Source of the DNA: Garcia nutans
Lineage: Eukaryota > Streptophyta > Magnoliopsida > Malpighiales > Euphorbiaceae
Direction: 5' to 3'
Assembly: GCA_947685225.1 (NCBI GenBank)
Contig: CANTUV010000011.1
Location: 63,786,501 to 63,850,500 of the forward strand
Length of the DNA: 64,000 nucleotides
The notes beneath the pieces were generated by a model that worked only from the letters and a program-made list of their open reading frames with translations, searched no databases and was not told where the DNA came from. Shown piece by piece: positions 1 through 11,760 of this stretch. A program made the translations under genes and the position numbers. The number at the start of each line of letters is the position of its first letter. The first letter of the stretch is position 1.

Positions 1-225
1 TTGAATTATAAAATCCAAAATAAAAATAGAATGCAAAAATAAACATTTATACCAAAACATTACTCCATTTTTAAGAGAAATTTCCCCTTTTTTTCTTGTG
101 CCCCTTGAATATAGATATAATATAAGAAGAAGAAGAAAATTAAATGAGATACTGGAAATTAAGCTCTTGTGGAACTCAGGTGTGGGTAATCTGACTGATA
201 ATTTGAAGTTCTGAACAAATCAGAA

Positions 226-483
226 ATGGAGAAGAGGACTATTGAAGAAAATAATAACCATCCTACAAATCTCAAGCAAAATACAGGAGCTGGAACTTTA
301 AGAGTTTTATCTTTCCTCCACTTCAATTTTGTCAAAACAAAGCAGCAAAAATCATCTCCTGTACTGGATTTGGCCAAAATAGAAAAACATAAAAAACAGT
401 ATAAAGATATTACATTCTCCGGAAGTATGCTTCTAGCAAACAAAGGGACTGGCTCTCATAACAAGCACTGCTGCTTGATCTAA
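226..483 (+). CDS. possible small protein with C-terminal CaaX box
   Basis: An open frame of 85 codons runs from an ATG at 226 to a TAA directly after 483. I do not recognise the protein. It is rich in Lys, Asn and Ser, has no membrane segment, and ends in HNKHCCLI, so the last four residues (CCLI) fit a prenylation CaaX box; a final Ile or Leu usually favours geranylgeranylation. A Lys-rich stretch (EKHKKQYKD) lies about 25 residues before the end. The ORF lies just downstream of, and opposite to, the minus-strand gene that stops at 524. No splice sites are needed. It could equally be a chance ORF in the 3' flank of that gene, because the opposite strand is also open over much of this stretch. 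Calling it a gene is inference. Confidence 0.3.
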   Translation: MEKRTIEENNNHPTNLKQNTGAGTLRVLSFLHFNFVKTKQQKSSPVLDLAKIEKHKKQYKDITFSGSMLLANKGTGSHNKHCCLI

Positions 484-523
484 ACTCATGATGGTCCTAT
501 GCAAACCTGAGCTGAATACCCTG

Positions 524-1751
524 CTAATGCTCTTTTGTACTTTTAAGGGTCAGGTTCTCTATTTGGCCTCCTTGAGGTTGAGGTTCGTGCTTTGATCCAA
601 AGATGTATTCTTTCACCGAACTCTCTGCTGATAGTATTCTTTCGAGAAAACTAAGCCAGGATAAAAAATGCTTCAAAGCGAGAATTTTTTAAAATGTCAA
701 TGATCCTGAGACAGGCAGTGTTGATACCATAAGAATATTACCTCAAGCTATGGTATGCCTCTCCCAGCACCGTACATATGAATAGATAAATAATAAAGCA
801 ATCATTCTATTTTTCATGAATCATAATGTTTCATTCCTATGAAACTGAAGCCACAACAAGGACATTAGCCTCAGAATGACACTTTCAAAAGGAATTGTGC
901 AGAAGGTGGACAAAATTCATGCATACCTATGAATTTAGGAATGCAGATAAGAGAAAACTTGTAAGAGAAAGCAAAGGCTGAATAAACATGGAAAAAAAAT
1001 TCAGGCGGGGAAGTCAGATAAATAATCAACATGTAACAAAACCCAGAAATTAAACTACAAGGCAAACAACTTCAAGTGATAAGTGAAAAAAAAAAAAAAA
1101 AGCATAAACTCTCAGTATACATATAGGATTTGATGCTTTCACCGGTCCTTGAAGTTGCTAAAAATCACAGGTAATTTAACCTGTTACTCAAATTATACCC
1201 CGTGTCCAATACTCAATGAAAGCACACAATATGTGATCAATTGCCTTCCACAATAGTTCTACTTTCTCAATGAAAGCACACAATATGTGATCAATGGCTT
1301 CAACTGGGGTTCCAACTTGGATTCTACTTGAACTTGCTATTCTACTCAATTCAATCCAAAAGCGGATAGACAAAACAAGTTCAATCCTTCAGAAAAATAA
1401 AAATAATAATAATACCCAAATTAAAATTTCAGCAGCCTATGTAAATGGTTGATCCCTGAAATTAGGCTAATTAAAACGAATAACATAAAGAAAGTAAATT
1501 AATTCAAAATCATATACATAAACCTAAGTATAATTGCAAGTAATATGGAAAATTAAGGAGATATCATTTGAAGGAATTCGAAAGTCAATACGCACAAAAA
1601 TAACAATATCGATTGTGTTTTGGAAATCAGAAAGAAAAATAAGAAATGGGCAAATTACAGGGTCGAAAGCATTGGGTTCGGGACCATAATCAGCAGTTAA
1701 GAGAAAATAAGAAGCAACAGCAGTGCCGACCATCGTCGTCCTCCTCACCAT
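524..1751 (-). CDS. small conserved plant protein (At1g67785-like), split gene
   Basis: The first exon (1751-1659) encodes 31 residues starting MVRRTTMVGTAVAS and including the motif TADYGPEPNA, which I recognise from a family of very short plant proteins (Arabidopsis At1g67785, by memory, possibly mitochondrial). It ends at a clean donor, GACCCT|GTAATT, in phase 0. The last exon (ending at stop 524-526) encodes ILSAESSVKEYIFGSK followed by a polar tail of about 20 residues, as expected for the family. Its acceptor is at 638/639 or 650/651, and both give a phase one base out of step with exon 1. A tiny middle exon of 3n+2 bases is therefore expected, and I could not place it with confidence. 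The hydrophobic segment VGTAVASYFLL near the N-terminus may be a membrane or import segment. The intron contains a 54-bp-spaced duplication at 1212-1295. Confidence 0.6.
1212..1295. repeat. direct repeat, 30 bp identical at 54-bp spacing
   Basis: The block starting CTCAATGAAAGCACACAA occurs at 1212-1241 and again at 1266-1295, identical over 30 bases. It lies inside the intron of the minus-strand small-protein gene. The spacing is a multiple of three, so a minus-strand frame reads AIDHILCAFIE twice, but there is no other sign of coding. Confidence 0.85.
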
Positions 1752-4679
1752 ATCTTGTCTGTTTTAGGATTCATCTCCCAATTTCTTTCCTTTTTTGGGT
1801 TTACACTTCGCAAATAGCAAGAAATGAGAGATTTTTGGGTTTTGAAATACAAACTGTTAAAATTATTTCGAAGAAATTTGTAGTTTCTGGAGAGTGGAGA
1901 TGGAGACTGATTTGAACGACTGTCGTTTACTGGCAAAGCGGAAGTTGTATCATCTATTTTGAAGAATGCCTGTCGTATTGAATAAAATAATTTTGTTATC
2001 TTAACGAAATTATTTAAAATATATACTAAATAATTCAAATAATTTAATTTCTGCTTTATGCAATATTTATAATTTAAAGGATTTTTTTTATAAATTACAC
2101 ATATAGTATTAGAAAAATACCTAAAAAATTTAAATATGAGACCTAGATGAGAGCAACGCATTATCTTAACCACAGACTATACTTTCATGGTTATTTAAAT
2201 AATTTTCTAATATATGCTTATACATAATAAATAACAATAAATATTATAATTTTTATTGTAATCATTTTATTTTTATTTTTTAAATAAAAAATTATAATAT
2301 TTATTATTATTTAATATGTTTCAAAGAATATATATTAAAAAATCTATTATTAAATTATATATTAATACATTTAAACACAGTTTAATAATAAACAATATAT
2401 ACTTTAAATTTTTTATCTTAAATTGATAGGTGCATTTTCATTTATTTTCTTTTAATCAAAAAATAAATTTATTACAATAAGAAAAGATACAATTTTAAGG
2501 AAAACTATAAGCATTCAAAGCCATCTAGTTGCCATAGCATTCTTGAGTGTTGAGCAAGGATTTTAGATATTTTTAAATCGATTCGAATAATTAAATTGAA
2601 AATATTCATAATAAAAAAATTCGTTGATTTTTAACTTTTTTTTAATCAAAATTTATCAATTTTTATAATATTGAGCAATTTTGAATATTAGATCATATTC
2701 GAACTAAAAACTGGATCAAATCAAATATTCAAAATAATACATAATTTATTAATAATAATAAAATTTATATTGACTTATTATTTAATATTATATATTATAT
2801 ATAATTAAATTAAAGAAATTTTCTAATTTAACTAAAAAATAAAAAAATTAATAACTATATATAATTTTTAATTTATCACCTAATCAATATTGATTTACAT
2901 GTTTTATAATATTATTAAATTAATAAAATATAAATCAAATTTTAAAAATTTTAATTATCAATAAATTATTAATTAAATATTTTAAATTAAATTGATATTC
3001 AACATATTTATATGAATTATTGCTACTAAGTAATTCTCTATAATAATATTAGTTATCAATAAAAATAATGAGTTTGTGCATTAATAATGATTAATAAAAC
3101 TCGTGATAGTGGAGATAAATGAAATAATGGATTTGAGAATAATATAAATACTAATTTAATTATAAGTAATAAGCATGATCAATCATGAAATTTTATAAGA
3201 TATATTAGAATTATTTTTCGTATATATTATGTAATATATTTACTTTGATATTTCTATCATATTGTATATATAAGTTGTGTATTGTTAAATTATTTTTGTA
3301 TTGGGCTTGATTGAAATTCTTATTATTTATTAGATTAAATTGGGGTTTTTTGTATTATTATTATTATTATTTTAAATTGAGTTCATTTTGGATTAATTTT
3401 TGAAAATATTTGAGTCCATTATTATTATTTTTTTAAATCACATGGGATGAAGTTTAAAAGAGTATATAGAGTTTGGCAAATTTTAATTTGTCTATCTTTT
3501 TTTTTTCATTTAAGTTGTTTTATTTGAAATTTGTAACAATTTAGTATTAAATATTAGATATTTTGATTTTGTTTTATTTTATTATGAATATTAAATATTA
3601 AATATTTATCACAATTTTATTATATATGTTTTGGATTATAAAAATTAAAGTTTGATATTCATTAGTACTAAAATAGTTAAATAATATTATATTACTTAAA
3701 ATTTAAAAAAAAATAAATTTATTATATATGTTTTGAATTATAAAAATTAAAGTTTGATATTTTTTAGTACTAAAATAGTTAAATAATATTATATTACTTA
3801 AAATTAAAAAAATAAAGATAAATCTCTAAATCTTGGAATTCAAATAAAATTAAAGTAGAATCATAAGAACTGAATCTCCAAATTAAATCACTCTAAAAAA
3901 TTAGAGCGATTTAATTTAAAATTTTATTAATTATGGTTTAGTTTTAATGATCTCATTTTTAAAATATCCGAAATTGGATTGAGAGCTAAAAAAATTTAAA
4001 CTTTCAAATTGTGTGCCTAACCCTACTAGCAAAAAAAAAAAAACAAAAAAAAAAACAAAAAGGCCAACGACAAACGCTATCTAGCATAAGATGTCAAACA
4101 AATATCATTGTGTTGCGCGGCAAAAAAATTCTATAATAGAAATTGATGAGAAATTTATAGTACACCTCAATTTTACATCTCATATTACTTATTAATTATA
4201 TTTCATATTATTACAATATCTATAAGGAATGAAGAATAAGAAAATTAAATATAAATTTATATTTTTAATAAAAATAATTAATTTTTTTACTCTTATTATA
4301 ATATATTTTTAAATTTTATTTTAAATGATATTTTAAAATTTTATTTTATTTTAAAATATTTGATGTTTATTAATATAAGATAAAATTTTGATATTGTTTT
4401 TTAATTTATTCTATATATTTAATATACTTATTAATGATAATAAAATATAAATATTTGAAAGAAAAAAATTAATTAAGGGTAAATTGAATGGGAGGAAGGG
4501 AGCATCTATAAATTTACGATGACGAAATAGTAAATAAATTAAGTATCTATTACTTGCTACTTGTTAGAAATTAGAATTGTATGACCAAATTCCCTTATTT
4601 TTCATCAGCCACTGGGCACTGGTTCTGAATCTTTATTGCATTGTAATATCCAGTCAAATTCCCAATTGCAGGCACAGTC
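1752..4679. other. AT-rich intergenic region
   Basis: There is no convincing gene here. The sequence is almost pure A/T with long T and A runs, including a poly-A stretch with scattered C around 4030-4060. The one structured part is a tandem duplication at 3617-3816. The last few hundred bases should hold the promoter and 5' UTR of the gene starting at 4680. Confidence 0.7.
3617..3816. repeat. tandem duplication, about 101-bp unit
   Basis: Two near-identical copies lie head to tail, about 3617-3716 and 3718-3816. Both start TTATTATATATGTTTTG and both contain the block TTAGTACTAAAATAGTTAAA. They differ by a few substitutions and an A-run length change near the end. Confidence 0.8.
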
Positions 4680-6479
4680 ATGGAAGAAGCAAAACCGTCC
4701 CAAGATCCACCAGCCCAAGACCCAAACCGGCCAGACACAGCCCCAGCTCCTCCTTCACAACCACCACCTCCACCATCGGCGGCCACTGGAGCTCCAGCAT
4801 CACCATCACCACCATTGTCACGCGCTCCAGCAGCTGCTCCTCTCCCTCCCAGAGGCAAGAAAAGATTTCTTGAGAGTTATGTCCAAATCCAAGACTGTAG
4901 CTACTTCAAGATGCGTGCTGTTGTCAAAGATATTCGTCCCCATTTACTCGAGGTACAACTTCGCAGCAGAATCCTTTTCAAATTTTTTCCTATTTGTTCG
5001 TCGTTTTTATAGTGATTGAAGTCTTTGAATGAATTCATTTTAGGGTTAAAGGTACAATTCATTAGTTATTCTGTTGAATTTGCTGTTTCATTTCTATGGT
5101 AATTTGAATTGGTTCACCGGTCTCGATCTTTGTTTCTTTTTCTAGAATCTATTGTTTTTGGGATAATCTTGGTCTACTTCAGAGCTAGTGTAGTGATCCG
5201 TCTGTGGCTTGTAAATTTATGATCTTGTGGTGTAATTTTTACCAATTCATGATCTGTTAGAGCAGTTGTTCGTTGAAGATGCCCATTAAAAAAACTTGTT
5301 CAAGGATTTCCATTTTCCTCCGTGACCAAATTTCAGGCCTAATTTCTATCAATTGTTATTTTGAAAACCTTGTCTCAGCATCTGGCATGGAGAGTATAAA
5401 ATGACACAGTAGACAATAGTATTTTGTCTCACAATCTGGAAACTTCCGGTGACTCTCAGTAAGAGTCCCCTCCACTCCCTAATTTTTAGTGCATCAAATC
5501 TTCAATCACGCCTAGTGTATCTGTATAAAGTCTGAAGACCTAACTTTTTTTTTTCTGAAGATGCTTCATACAGTGGACTTTCGAAGTTGCAAGGGAGCAA
5601 ATGAACTTCGAGAAAGTAAGCTCATTGATTTGTAGTTTATTCTGTCAAATTTCGCACGGTAAAATGAGTAAGATGTCTTGAATGCAAATGTTATCTCTGG
5701 ATTGACACGCTTTATCAAATCCAAATTTTTGAGTCCTCGCTAAATCCTAGTGACTATTACCTTGATCTGTTTTAGATTGTGATACTTGAGATTTGAGATA
5801 TAGTATTTGAAAAATGGGCAGCAAATTCTGAACAGGATGTAACTTGCTGGATCAGCTAGCTGGTTTCTTGAATTAAGACATCCATGCGCTTGAGCCTATG
5901 GCATGTGTACCTCTAAACATTTCTATGCTGCTGATGGTGGAAGTGATTTAAGTATAATTTGTTGGCATCCATAATTAGGATTATTATTTTATCAGGACAG
6001 GAACCTTTCTTTTGGTTTCATATACTGATTGCTCATTGAAATCATCAATGTCACTTTTTTTAATAAATTCCTATTCTAAATGGGTGGTTAGCAAGTGCAG
6101 AATCTGTCGCTTGGTTCATGGGGCCTGCTTTTGACCATGTTATCTGTCCTTTGCAGGATTGAAGCTACTAATGGAACTATACAAACAGATTACTGCTGAA
6201 GTAGTCGCTACAAAGTCTAAGAATACACCTGAAGGACAGCATTTGTCAGGTGAAAATGGGGCTGGGCAGAAACACCGGGAGCAAGCAAATCAGCCTCAAT
6301 CAGACCAGGTTCTTGCAAAACCATCTGAAACTAAAGAAGCAGTAGATCTTGAGGAGCAATCACGCTATATAGGGGGATCTGCTTTTGGCTGGAATTTTAT
6401 CACATTTCCAGGCAATAAACCAATGTACTATGGAAGAACAAAAGAATCATTCCGAGCTGCTCAAGAGGCTGCTTCATAG
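4680..6479 (+). CDS. plant protein of unknown function, Pro-rich N-terminus
   Basis: I built three exons, 4680-4952, 5561-5615 and 6157-6479, that join in phase to give 216 residues. Residues 1-58 are low complexity, rich in Pro, Ala and Ser. From about residue 60 (GKKRFLESYVQIQDCSYFKM) the sequence becomes ordinary and probably helical through residue 125, with the blocks AVVKDIRPHLLE and LKLLMELYKQIT. A polar linker of about 50 residues follows, then an aromatic C-terminal block, GGSAFGWNFITFPGNKP and YYGRTKESFRAAQ. There is no signal peptide or membrane segment. I believe it is a conserved plant-specific family but cannot name it or its function. The acceptors (TTCTGAAG and TTTGCAG) and donors (GAG|GTACAA, A|GTAAGC) are normal. 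It converges on the BSK gene, whose stop lies about 880 bp away. Confidence 0.75.
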
Positions 6480-7357
6480 GGTACTCTCTCTTTATCTGTC
6501 ACTTATTATTTTGAAGGACATAATGCATAGCTGTTAGCTGTTGTAGCTGTGTAGTTCTTGTTGAAATATTTGTGCAATATGTAAGCTTTCAAAAGAAATT
6601 TGGTGATGATATCTCCTTACTGGTTTGATGTTATTATTGTTTTACCTTGTCCCTTTGCATCTAATTTATCTTTTCACTACAAGCTGAGCTTGCAAAACAA
6701 AATAAGTCTTTCCTTTGGAGTTTTGACCCATAATAACAAATTATAATGAGCACTGGTCCCTCTCTCTCTCTTTCTCTCTGAAGAGCCTTAGAAAAATTCA
6801 GTTGGCCCAAGTGAAACAGGTAATAATGATGGACTCTGGCCGATCGACCTCTTCGTGCTAAAATATAATCTGACACTTTATAAAGCTATGCGACAACTGA
6901 CAGCAAAAAAAAATAGGAACGAAGTGGCAAAAGTGACAGTAACCAGTATCATCAGCAAGAGTAATAATTAGGGGAACTTTGTACACAAGTTACAAGCTGG
7001 CTAATATTCTGTCTCCATTAATTCACTTGCAAAAACAAAAATAAACAAACAAATAAAAGGAAATTCCCCTGTTTTAAATGGAATGGCAGGAAAAAAATGT
7101 TCAAACCTGAAGTACACAATTTGATCAAACCTCACAAGAATTAGGAACTCCCCATGCTTTTGTATTGATTGTTTCCAAACATTTCAATCCCAAGACACCA
7201 CCATTGGAGTTCATCAGTGGAAAAGAATTTGCTTTCTTTCAACTAAAAATTATGGAAAATAAGCTACCAGTACCCCACAATCAGTGCCAAGTTTTTTCTC
7301 CTCATAAAGAGTCAAGCTCAAGCAGATTCAGATATCACCATAGGCATTCTATGTTTT
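6480..7357. other. convergent 3' flanks
   Basis: This stretch holds the 3' UTRs of the two convergent genes on either side. There is a short pyrimidine microsatellite (CT repeats) near 6760-6780. I see no other gene. Confidence 0.7.
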
Positions 7358-10293
7358 TCACTTCTGCTCAGAAGTTGTGTTCTTTTGAGCTTCAAGACTT
7401 GTACCCTCCTTGAGTGCCATTTGTGCTTCAGTCTCCATTCCTAGTGTGATAAGGGCAACAGCCTGAAGATAAGATGCAACATGCCATACAGGGGAAATCA
7501 CTTGGGCTTGAATTGCATCATTTAGAGCTTCATGAGGCATTTCACTCATGAGAAACGACAGGCTCCGCCGTGCATAAACGGTTGGAGAAACCATAGTTCC
7601 AGCATCAATGAACTGCAAGCAAATGAACAAAATCTGTATGTCAAATCAAATAATATTTTGAAGCAATGCTAATTGAAGTTTCTTTTTCTGAATCGATGTT
7701 ATTGCTGATTTAAGTTTTATAAGAACTAAGAAAGCATGTCATAATCAAGGGAAAACCTGTGTGTAACACTCAATTGCATCTCTGAAATCTTTCTGCTTGA
7801 AAGCAGAATCACCCTTTTTCTTATAATTCAAAGTTTCCTGCATTTCGTCAGTCCACATGTGAAATGAGAGCTGCAGAGTAACAGAGCAAAAATCAAAAGT
7901 TAAAAATCAAAGAATTTAGTCAATTAATTAAAAAATCAAAGAAAATAAATAAAGAACCTCATTTGTTACTCCTCCATCATCTTTATAGCCGATGCTGTCC
8001 AGAATTTCAAGTATGGCAGTGAGGTCCTTTCTTGTGCAAGCCTCACCAAAGGGGGACAAAGGAGAGAGTGAAGCACTATTTGGGATACCCATCAACACAT
8101 GGGAAGGAACCTGCTTAAAGTGAAGGCAATAGAAACATAAAAAAATTACAGCAGATATATGCGATTCATCAAAATAAACAACTAAAACTCACATCAGTTT
8201 CCTTCTGAAGAGGAATCAAAGCAACAACCAATGATTTCGAACTTGGCCGTTCCCGGAGTTCATACTGTAAACACCTAGAAGCCAAGCGTAGTAACTCAGT
8301 TCCTTCATCATTAGAAAACTGCCCTTCCAAGCACGAATCTGTCAACATCTGAAGGTTTCTGTCTCGAATCAAGTCAAGAGCCTGTACAATAACACTACTT
8401 TAGCTTATAGTGGTACTGGAATCGTATCCAGGAACGAGAGGTTGCAAGTTCCAATTTAAAAAGAAGAGAGACTCGCTTTACTGGGAAGTTTTCAATCAAG
8501 TTGTTCAAGCTATTGGACATCGACCTCATGCACATGATAGTATTAAACAAAATAAACACTTACATGGCTGGGAGGTATATGCTTCCCACTGAGAAGGTCA
8601 ACCAAAAGAGTGCCAAAACTATATATTACACTTTCTGGAGTTACTCTCCCTATGTAACAAAGACAAATAAAAGGAAGCAAAGTTTAGGATCAAGTTTTAT
8701 CATATATACCAATTAATTATTAAGTGCAAGCATGTAATATATATACCAGTTCTCAGATATTCAGGAGGAGTAAAAGCTAGATTAGTACTATAACTTTTTC
8801 CATCCCTGCTATTCTTCATCAACCCAAAGCTTGAGAGTCTCATATTACCATCCTGCAAAATTCTAATATATAAATAAAGTAATGCTTATAAAATCTAAAT
8901 TCAGATAAATGGTTTCCACAGATACTGGAGCAAGAAAATTATTTACCTCATCAAACAAAATCCTGTAAGCATTAAGGTCGTGATAGAGAGCCCGTCCTTT
9001 ACTTGTGCAGTATTCTAGAGATTCTGCGAGATGCAAGGCAACCCTTAATCGCATTGCCCATTTCATAGGTTGGCTTTCCCCTGAATCAAGAAACACGATT
9101 TCAGAATACGGAGGAAGAAAGAATCGATTATGGATTCGTTGCCTCAGGTTACCACTAAACTGTGTCTCAGGGTACAATGCAAGTTTAATTTAAATAAAGT
9201 AGGTGGTGAAAAAGACATAAATGCAAATGAACTTTAAGTTATAGCCAAATCCTTAGAACATTGGGAAATAGAGAAGCCTTACAATGAAAAAGGTGTTTTG
9301 CAAGTGTCTCATTGGGCAAGTATTCTGCCACAAGTAGCCTTTCATCATCTTCAGAACAACAACCGAGTAAATTTGCCAATCGATGATTGCGGAGCTGACC
9401 AACAGATCTTGCTTCCTCCTATAATTGTATAAGAAAAATAGTTCTTGAATTTACCAAGATGGGCAAAACTATGAAAAAAGGCATAACAAAAGAAATGAAA
9501 ATCCTTTCTTCATTGATTTAATGAACCAAAAACGAATAACGAACAACATTCCATTTCATTAATCTAATCAATACAAAATCATACGAAGAAACAAGTAATT
9601 GAAGTGATAAAATTGAATCCAATATCTTCATTCCAAATTCATGAAACCAAAGGGAAAATAATAAAACAAAGAGAGAATTGGATTCAGTAGCAAACTGGAG
9701 CATAATCATTTTATATACAATCGATTCTAAAATCCACAAATCTAAACAAAGAGAATTCTTTTAAGTGCAGGTAGTTCAGACGAATTTTCATGCCAAATTG
9801 TTCATGTTGGCTGTGGAAAGCAGAGACATTATTTGGTGAAGTATGTTAATAGTGATAAAAGAAGTTGGCTACCAAAAATTGACGAGCATCAGGCCAAGCC
9901 ATTCTATTAAACCGTTTAACGGCAATTCTCCTCTGGTTTTCAAGCTTCCCTTTATAAACAACATTTGGAGCCTTCTCTCCATGCTCAGACATTATATTTT
10001 CTACTGCAAAACCTGACGTTGCATTCTTTAGCTGCTCGAATGTGAATTCCCTGAATTCAGGCAAGTAATCAATCTCACTATTCCCTCCATTTCCTGCACC
10101 CAATCGGCAATCACAAACAACACAGAGGGAAAAAAAAAGTTATAATCTCATCAATCCAAAGCACTCTGTTTCTCACATTCTAGCTGAAAATAACAAGAAA
10201 CCCACCAATAGAATCAGGAACTTCGACAACTGCTGCTGCCTTGAACTGTGAATCCAAGCAACATGGAGTGAACTTAGAGCACTGACTCCCCAT
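7358..10293 (-). CDS. BSK3: brassinosteroid-signalling kinase, BSK3-type
   Basis: Ten exons join in phase: 10293-10206, 10093-9873, 9418-9283, 9080-8947, 8852-8747, 8649-8564, 8381-8193, 8110-7958, 7870-7757 and 7612-7358, giving 493 residues. BSKs are receptor-like cytoplasmic kinases at the plasma membrane, phosphorylated by BRI1, that pass the brassinosteroid signal towards BSU1/BIN2. The N-terminus MGSQCSK has Gly2 for myristoylation and a nearby Cys for palmitoylation. The kinase domain (about 60-325) has the Lys of IAVKRF, but no normal Gly loop (SEHGEKAPNVVYKG), YHDLNAYR in place of HRD, and SSFGLMKNSRDGKSYSTN where DFG would be, as usual in this family. The C-terminal third (about 375-485) matches the TPR region (ECYTQFIDAGTMVSPTVY). 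The run LSPLSPFGEAC places it in the BSK3 clade rather than BSK1 or BSK5. I see no lesion. Clade assignment is from remembered sequences. Confidence 0.95.
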
Positions 10294-11035
10294 CTCAATT
10301 ATCAAAAAACAAACAAACCCAATAAAGAAATGAATTGAACAATCTCTGAGGTGGGTTATTGAGACAGAGAGAGATCTAATCAAGCAAAGAAATATTCTTG
10401 AAACAGAGATCAGATCAGAAACAGAACAGAACAGGTCACATGTTGATTACCATTCCACGTATAATACTTATAAATGATTTGAGACACAATGCATCACCTG
10501 GGTTTCCTGAACATCGTATTAGTTGAGAGAAAAAAAAGAATAAAAAAAGGAATTATTAATACCGACATTGACATGCCAAGAAAACTTTATATTCAAAGAC
10601 ACATAATCTGTGAATTAATTAAATGATCTTGTTTGTTTCTTTTTCCTTGTAGACTAGTGATGGCTATGATTACTTACAAAAAGGGTGTTTAGTACTGTTT
10701 ATTTTGTGTTTTATTTATTTATTTATTATTATTATTGAATTCAATTTTGCACCGCTGGGTGAGTTTGGATTGACATGGATGATTGGACTTGAAGTGGTCT
10801 TTGTTCAGACTATGGAAACAGAGAGGGGCCAACCGCCAAAAGCTGACTCTAAACGAGAGGAGCCTTTTCATCTTCATCAGTTTCTTGCTCCCGCCGTAAT
10901 CATTTCAATCAGCTTGCTTTAATCATGCTTAATTACTTATAACTTTTATAATAACATTTTTTAAAATCTGTTCCACATTTTATTTTAATACTCATCTATT
11001 TTAATAAAATCATCTTTAAAAATATTATTCGTCAA
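10294..11035. other. BSK3 5' flank and intergenic region
   Basis: The first 100-150 bases beyond the ATG should be BSK3 5' UTR (AGAGAGAGATC near 10365). An ORF-like stretch at 10704-10922 on the plus strand has no family resemblance and I do not call it. The region ends at the LTR of the retrotransposon derivative. Confidence 0.6.
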
Positions 11036-11445
11036 AGATATCTTAAATTTATCAAACCCGTCTATCGAATATGATTATCTTTATGATTGATCTCTTAATA
11101 ATATATAAAATTTAATTTTAAATATTTTTAGTTCTATCAAATTTTATATATATTGATAGACAATCATTCGATACATTCATAAATTACGTTTATAGAACTC
11201 CAAACATTATCTCTCTGTATTAACTATAAATGAGGATCACCCCACTGGTAAATTTTCTCTGGCTCTTTTCTCTATTGTTCTTTATATTAATTCAGACCGA
11301 GCTTTGACTTAGGCATCAAAGTCTTCCCTAGCGGAACCCCGATTCGTCTCTCTCTTTCTCCTGTCTTGCAGGTTAGAGAACAGACACAAACAACATCAGA
11401 GCCCGAGCTACAGAGCTAGGACTACCCTTGAAATTTAGCTCGACA
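11036..11445 (+). repeat. left LTR of retrotransposon derivative
   Basis: It aligns along its whole length with 16158-16572, for instance over AATTCAGACCGAGCTTT/CATTCAGACCGAGCTTT and GAGCCCGAGCTACAGAGC. A TATA-like ACTATAAATGAGG lies near 11226. Many differences from the right copy read as G-to-A or C-to-T here. Confidence 0.8.
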
Positions 11446-11530
11446 TCATTAGCACGGTGAGTGTGGACAAGCTATTTCTTAGCAAAAGCAATACACTTCA
11501 GGTACGTCTCACAACTCTTGCAAGAAGCAC

Positions 11531-11760
11531 TCTGACTGTGCATAAAGAGCCATAGCTGCGCCATGTTATTTGCACTTTGACTATGCATAAAACGCTCTAG
11601 TTGTGCCAAGTTATTTGTACTCTGACCGTGCATAAAGCGCCCTAGATGCGCCAACTTATTCACACTCTGATCGTACATAAAGCGCCCTAGTTGCGCCAAG
11701 TTATTCGCACTTTGACCGTACATAAAGCGCCCTATATGTGCCAAGCTAATCATACTTTAA
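11531..11760. repeat. 45-bp minisatellite, about 5 units
   Basis: Five head-to-tail units of 45 bp share the core TGCATAAAGCGCCCTAG followed by TGCGCCAAGTTATT. More decayed units continue to about 11850. The period is a multiple of three and the minus frame stays open, reading a 15-residue repeat such as RFMHGQSTNNLAQLE. It lies between the left LTR and the antisense ORF. Confidence 0.9.

Noticed and set aside
10704..10922. 72-codon plus-strand ORF upstream of BSK3
   Set aside because: The first half is low-complexity T-rich sequence and nothing in it resembles a known family; no splice or promoter context supports it.
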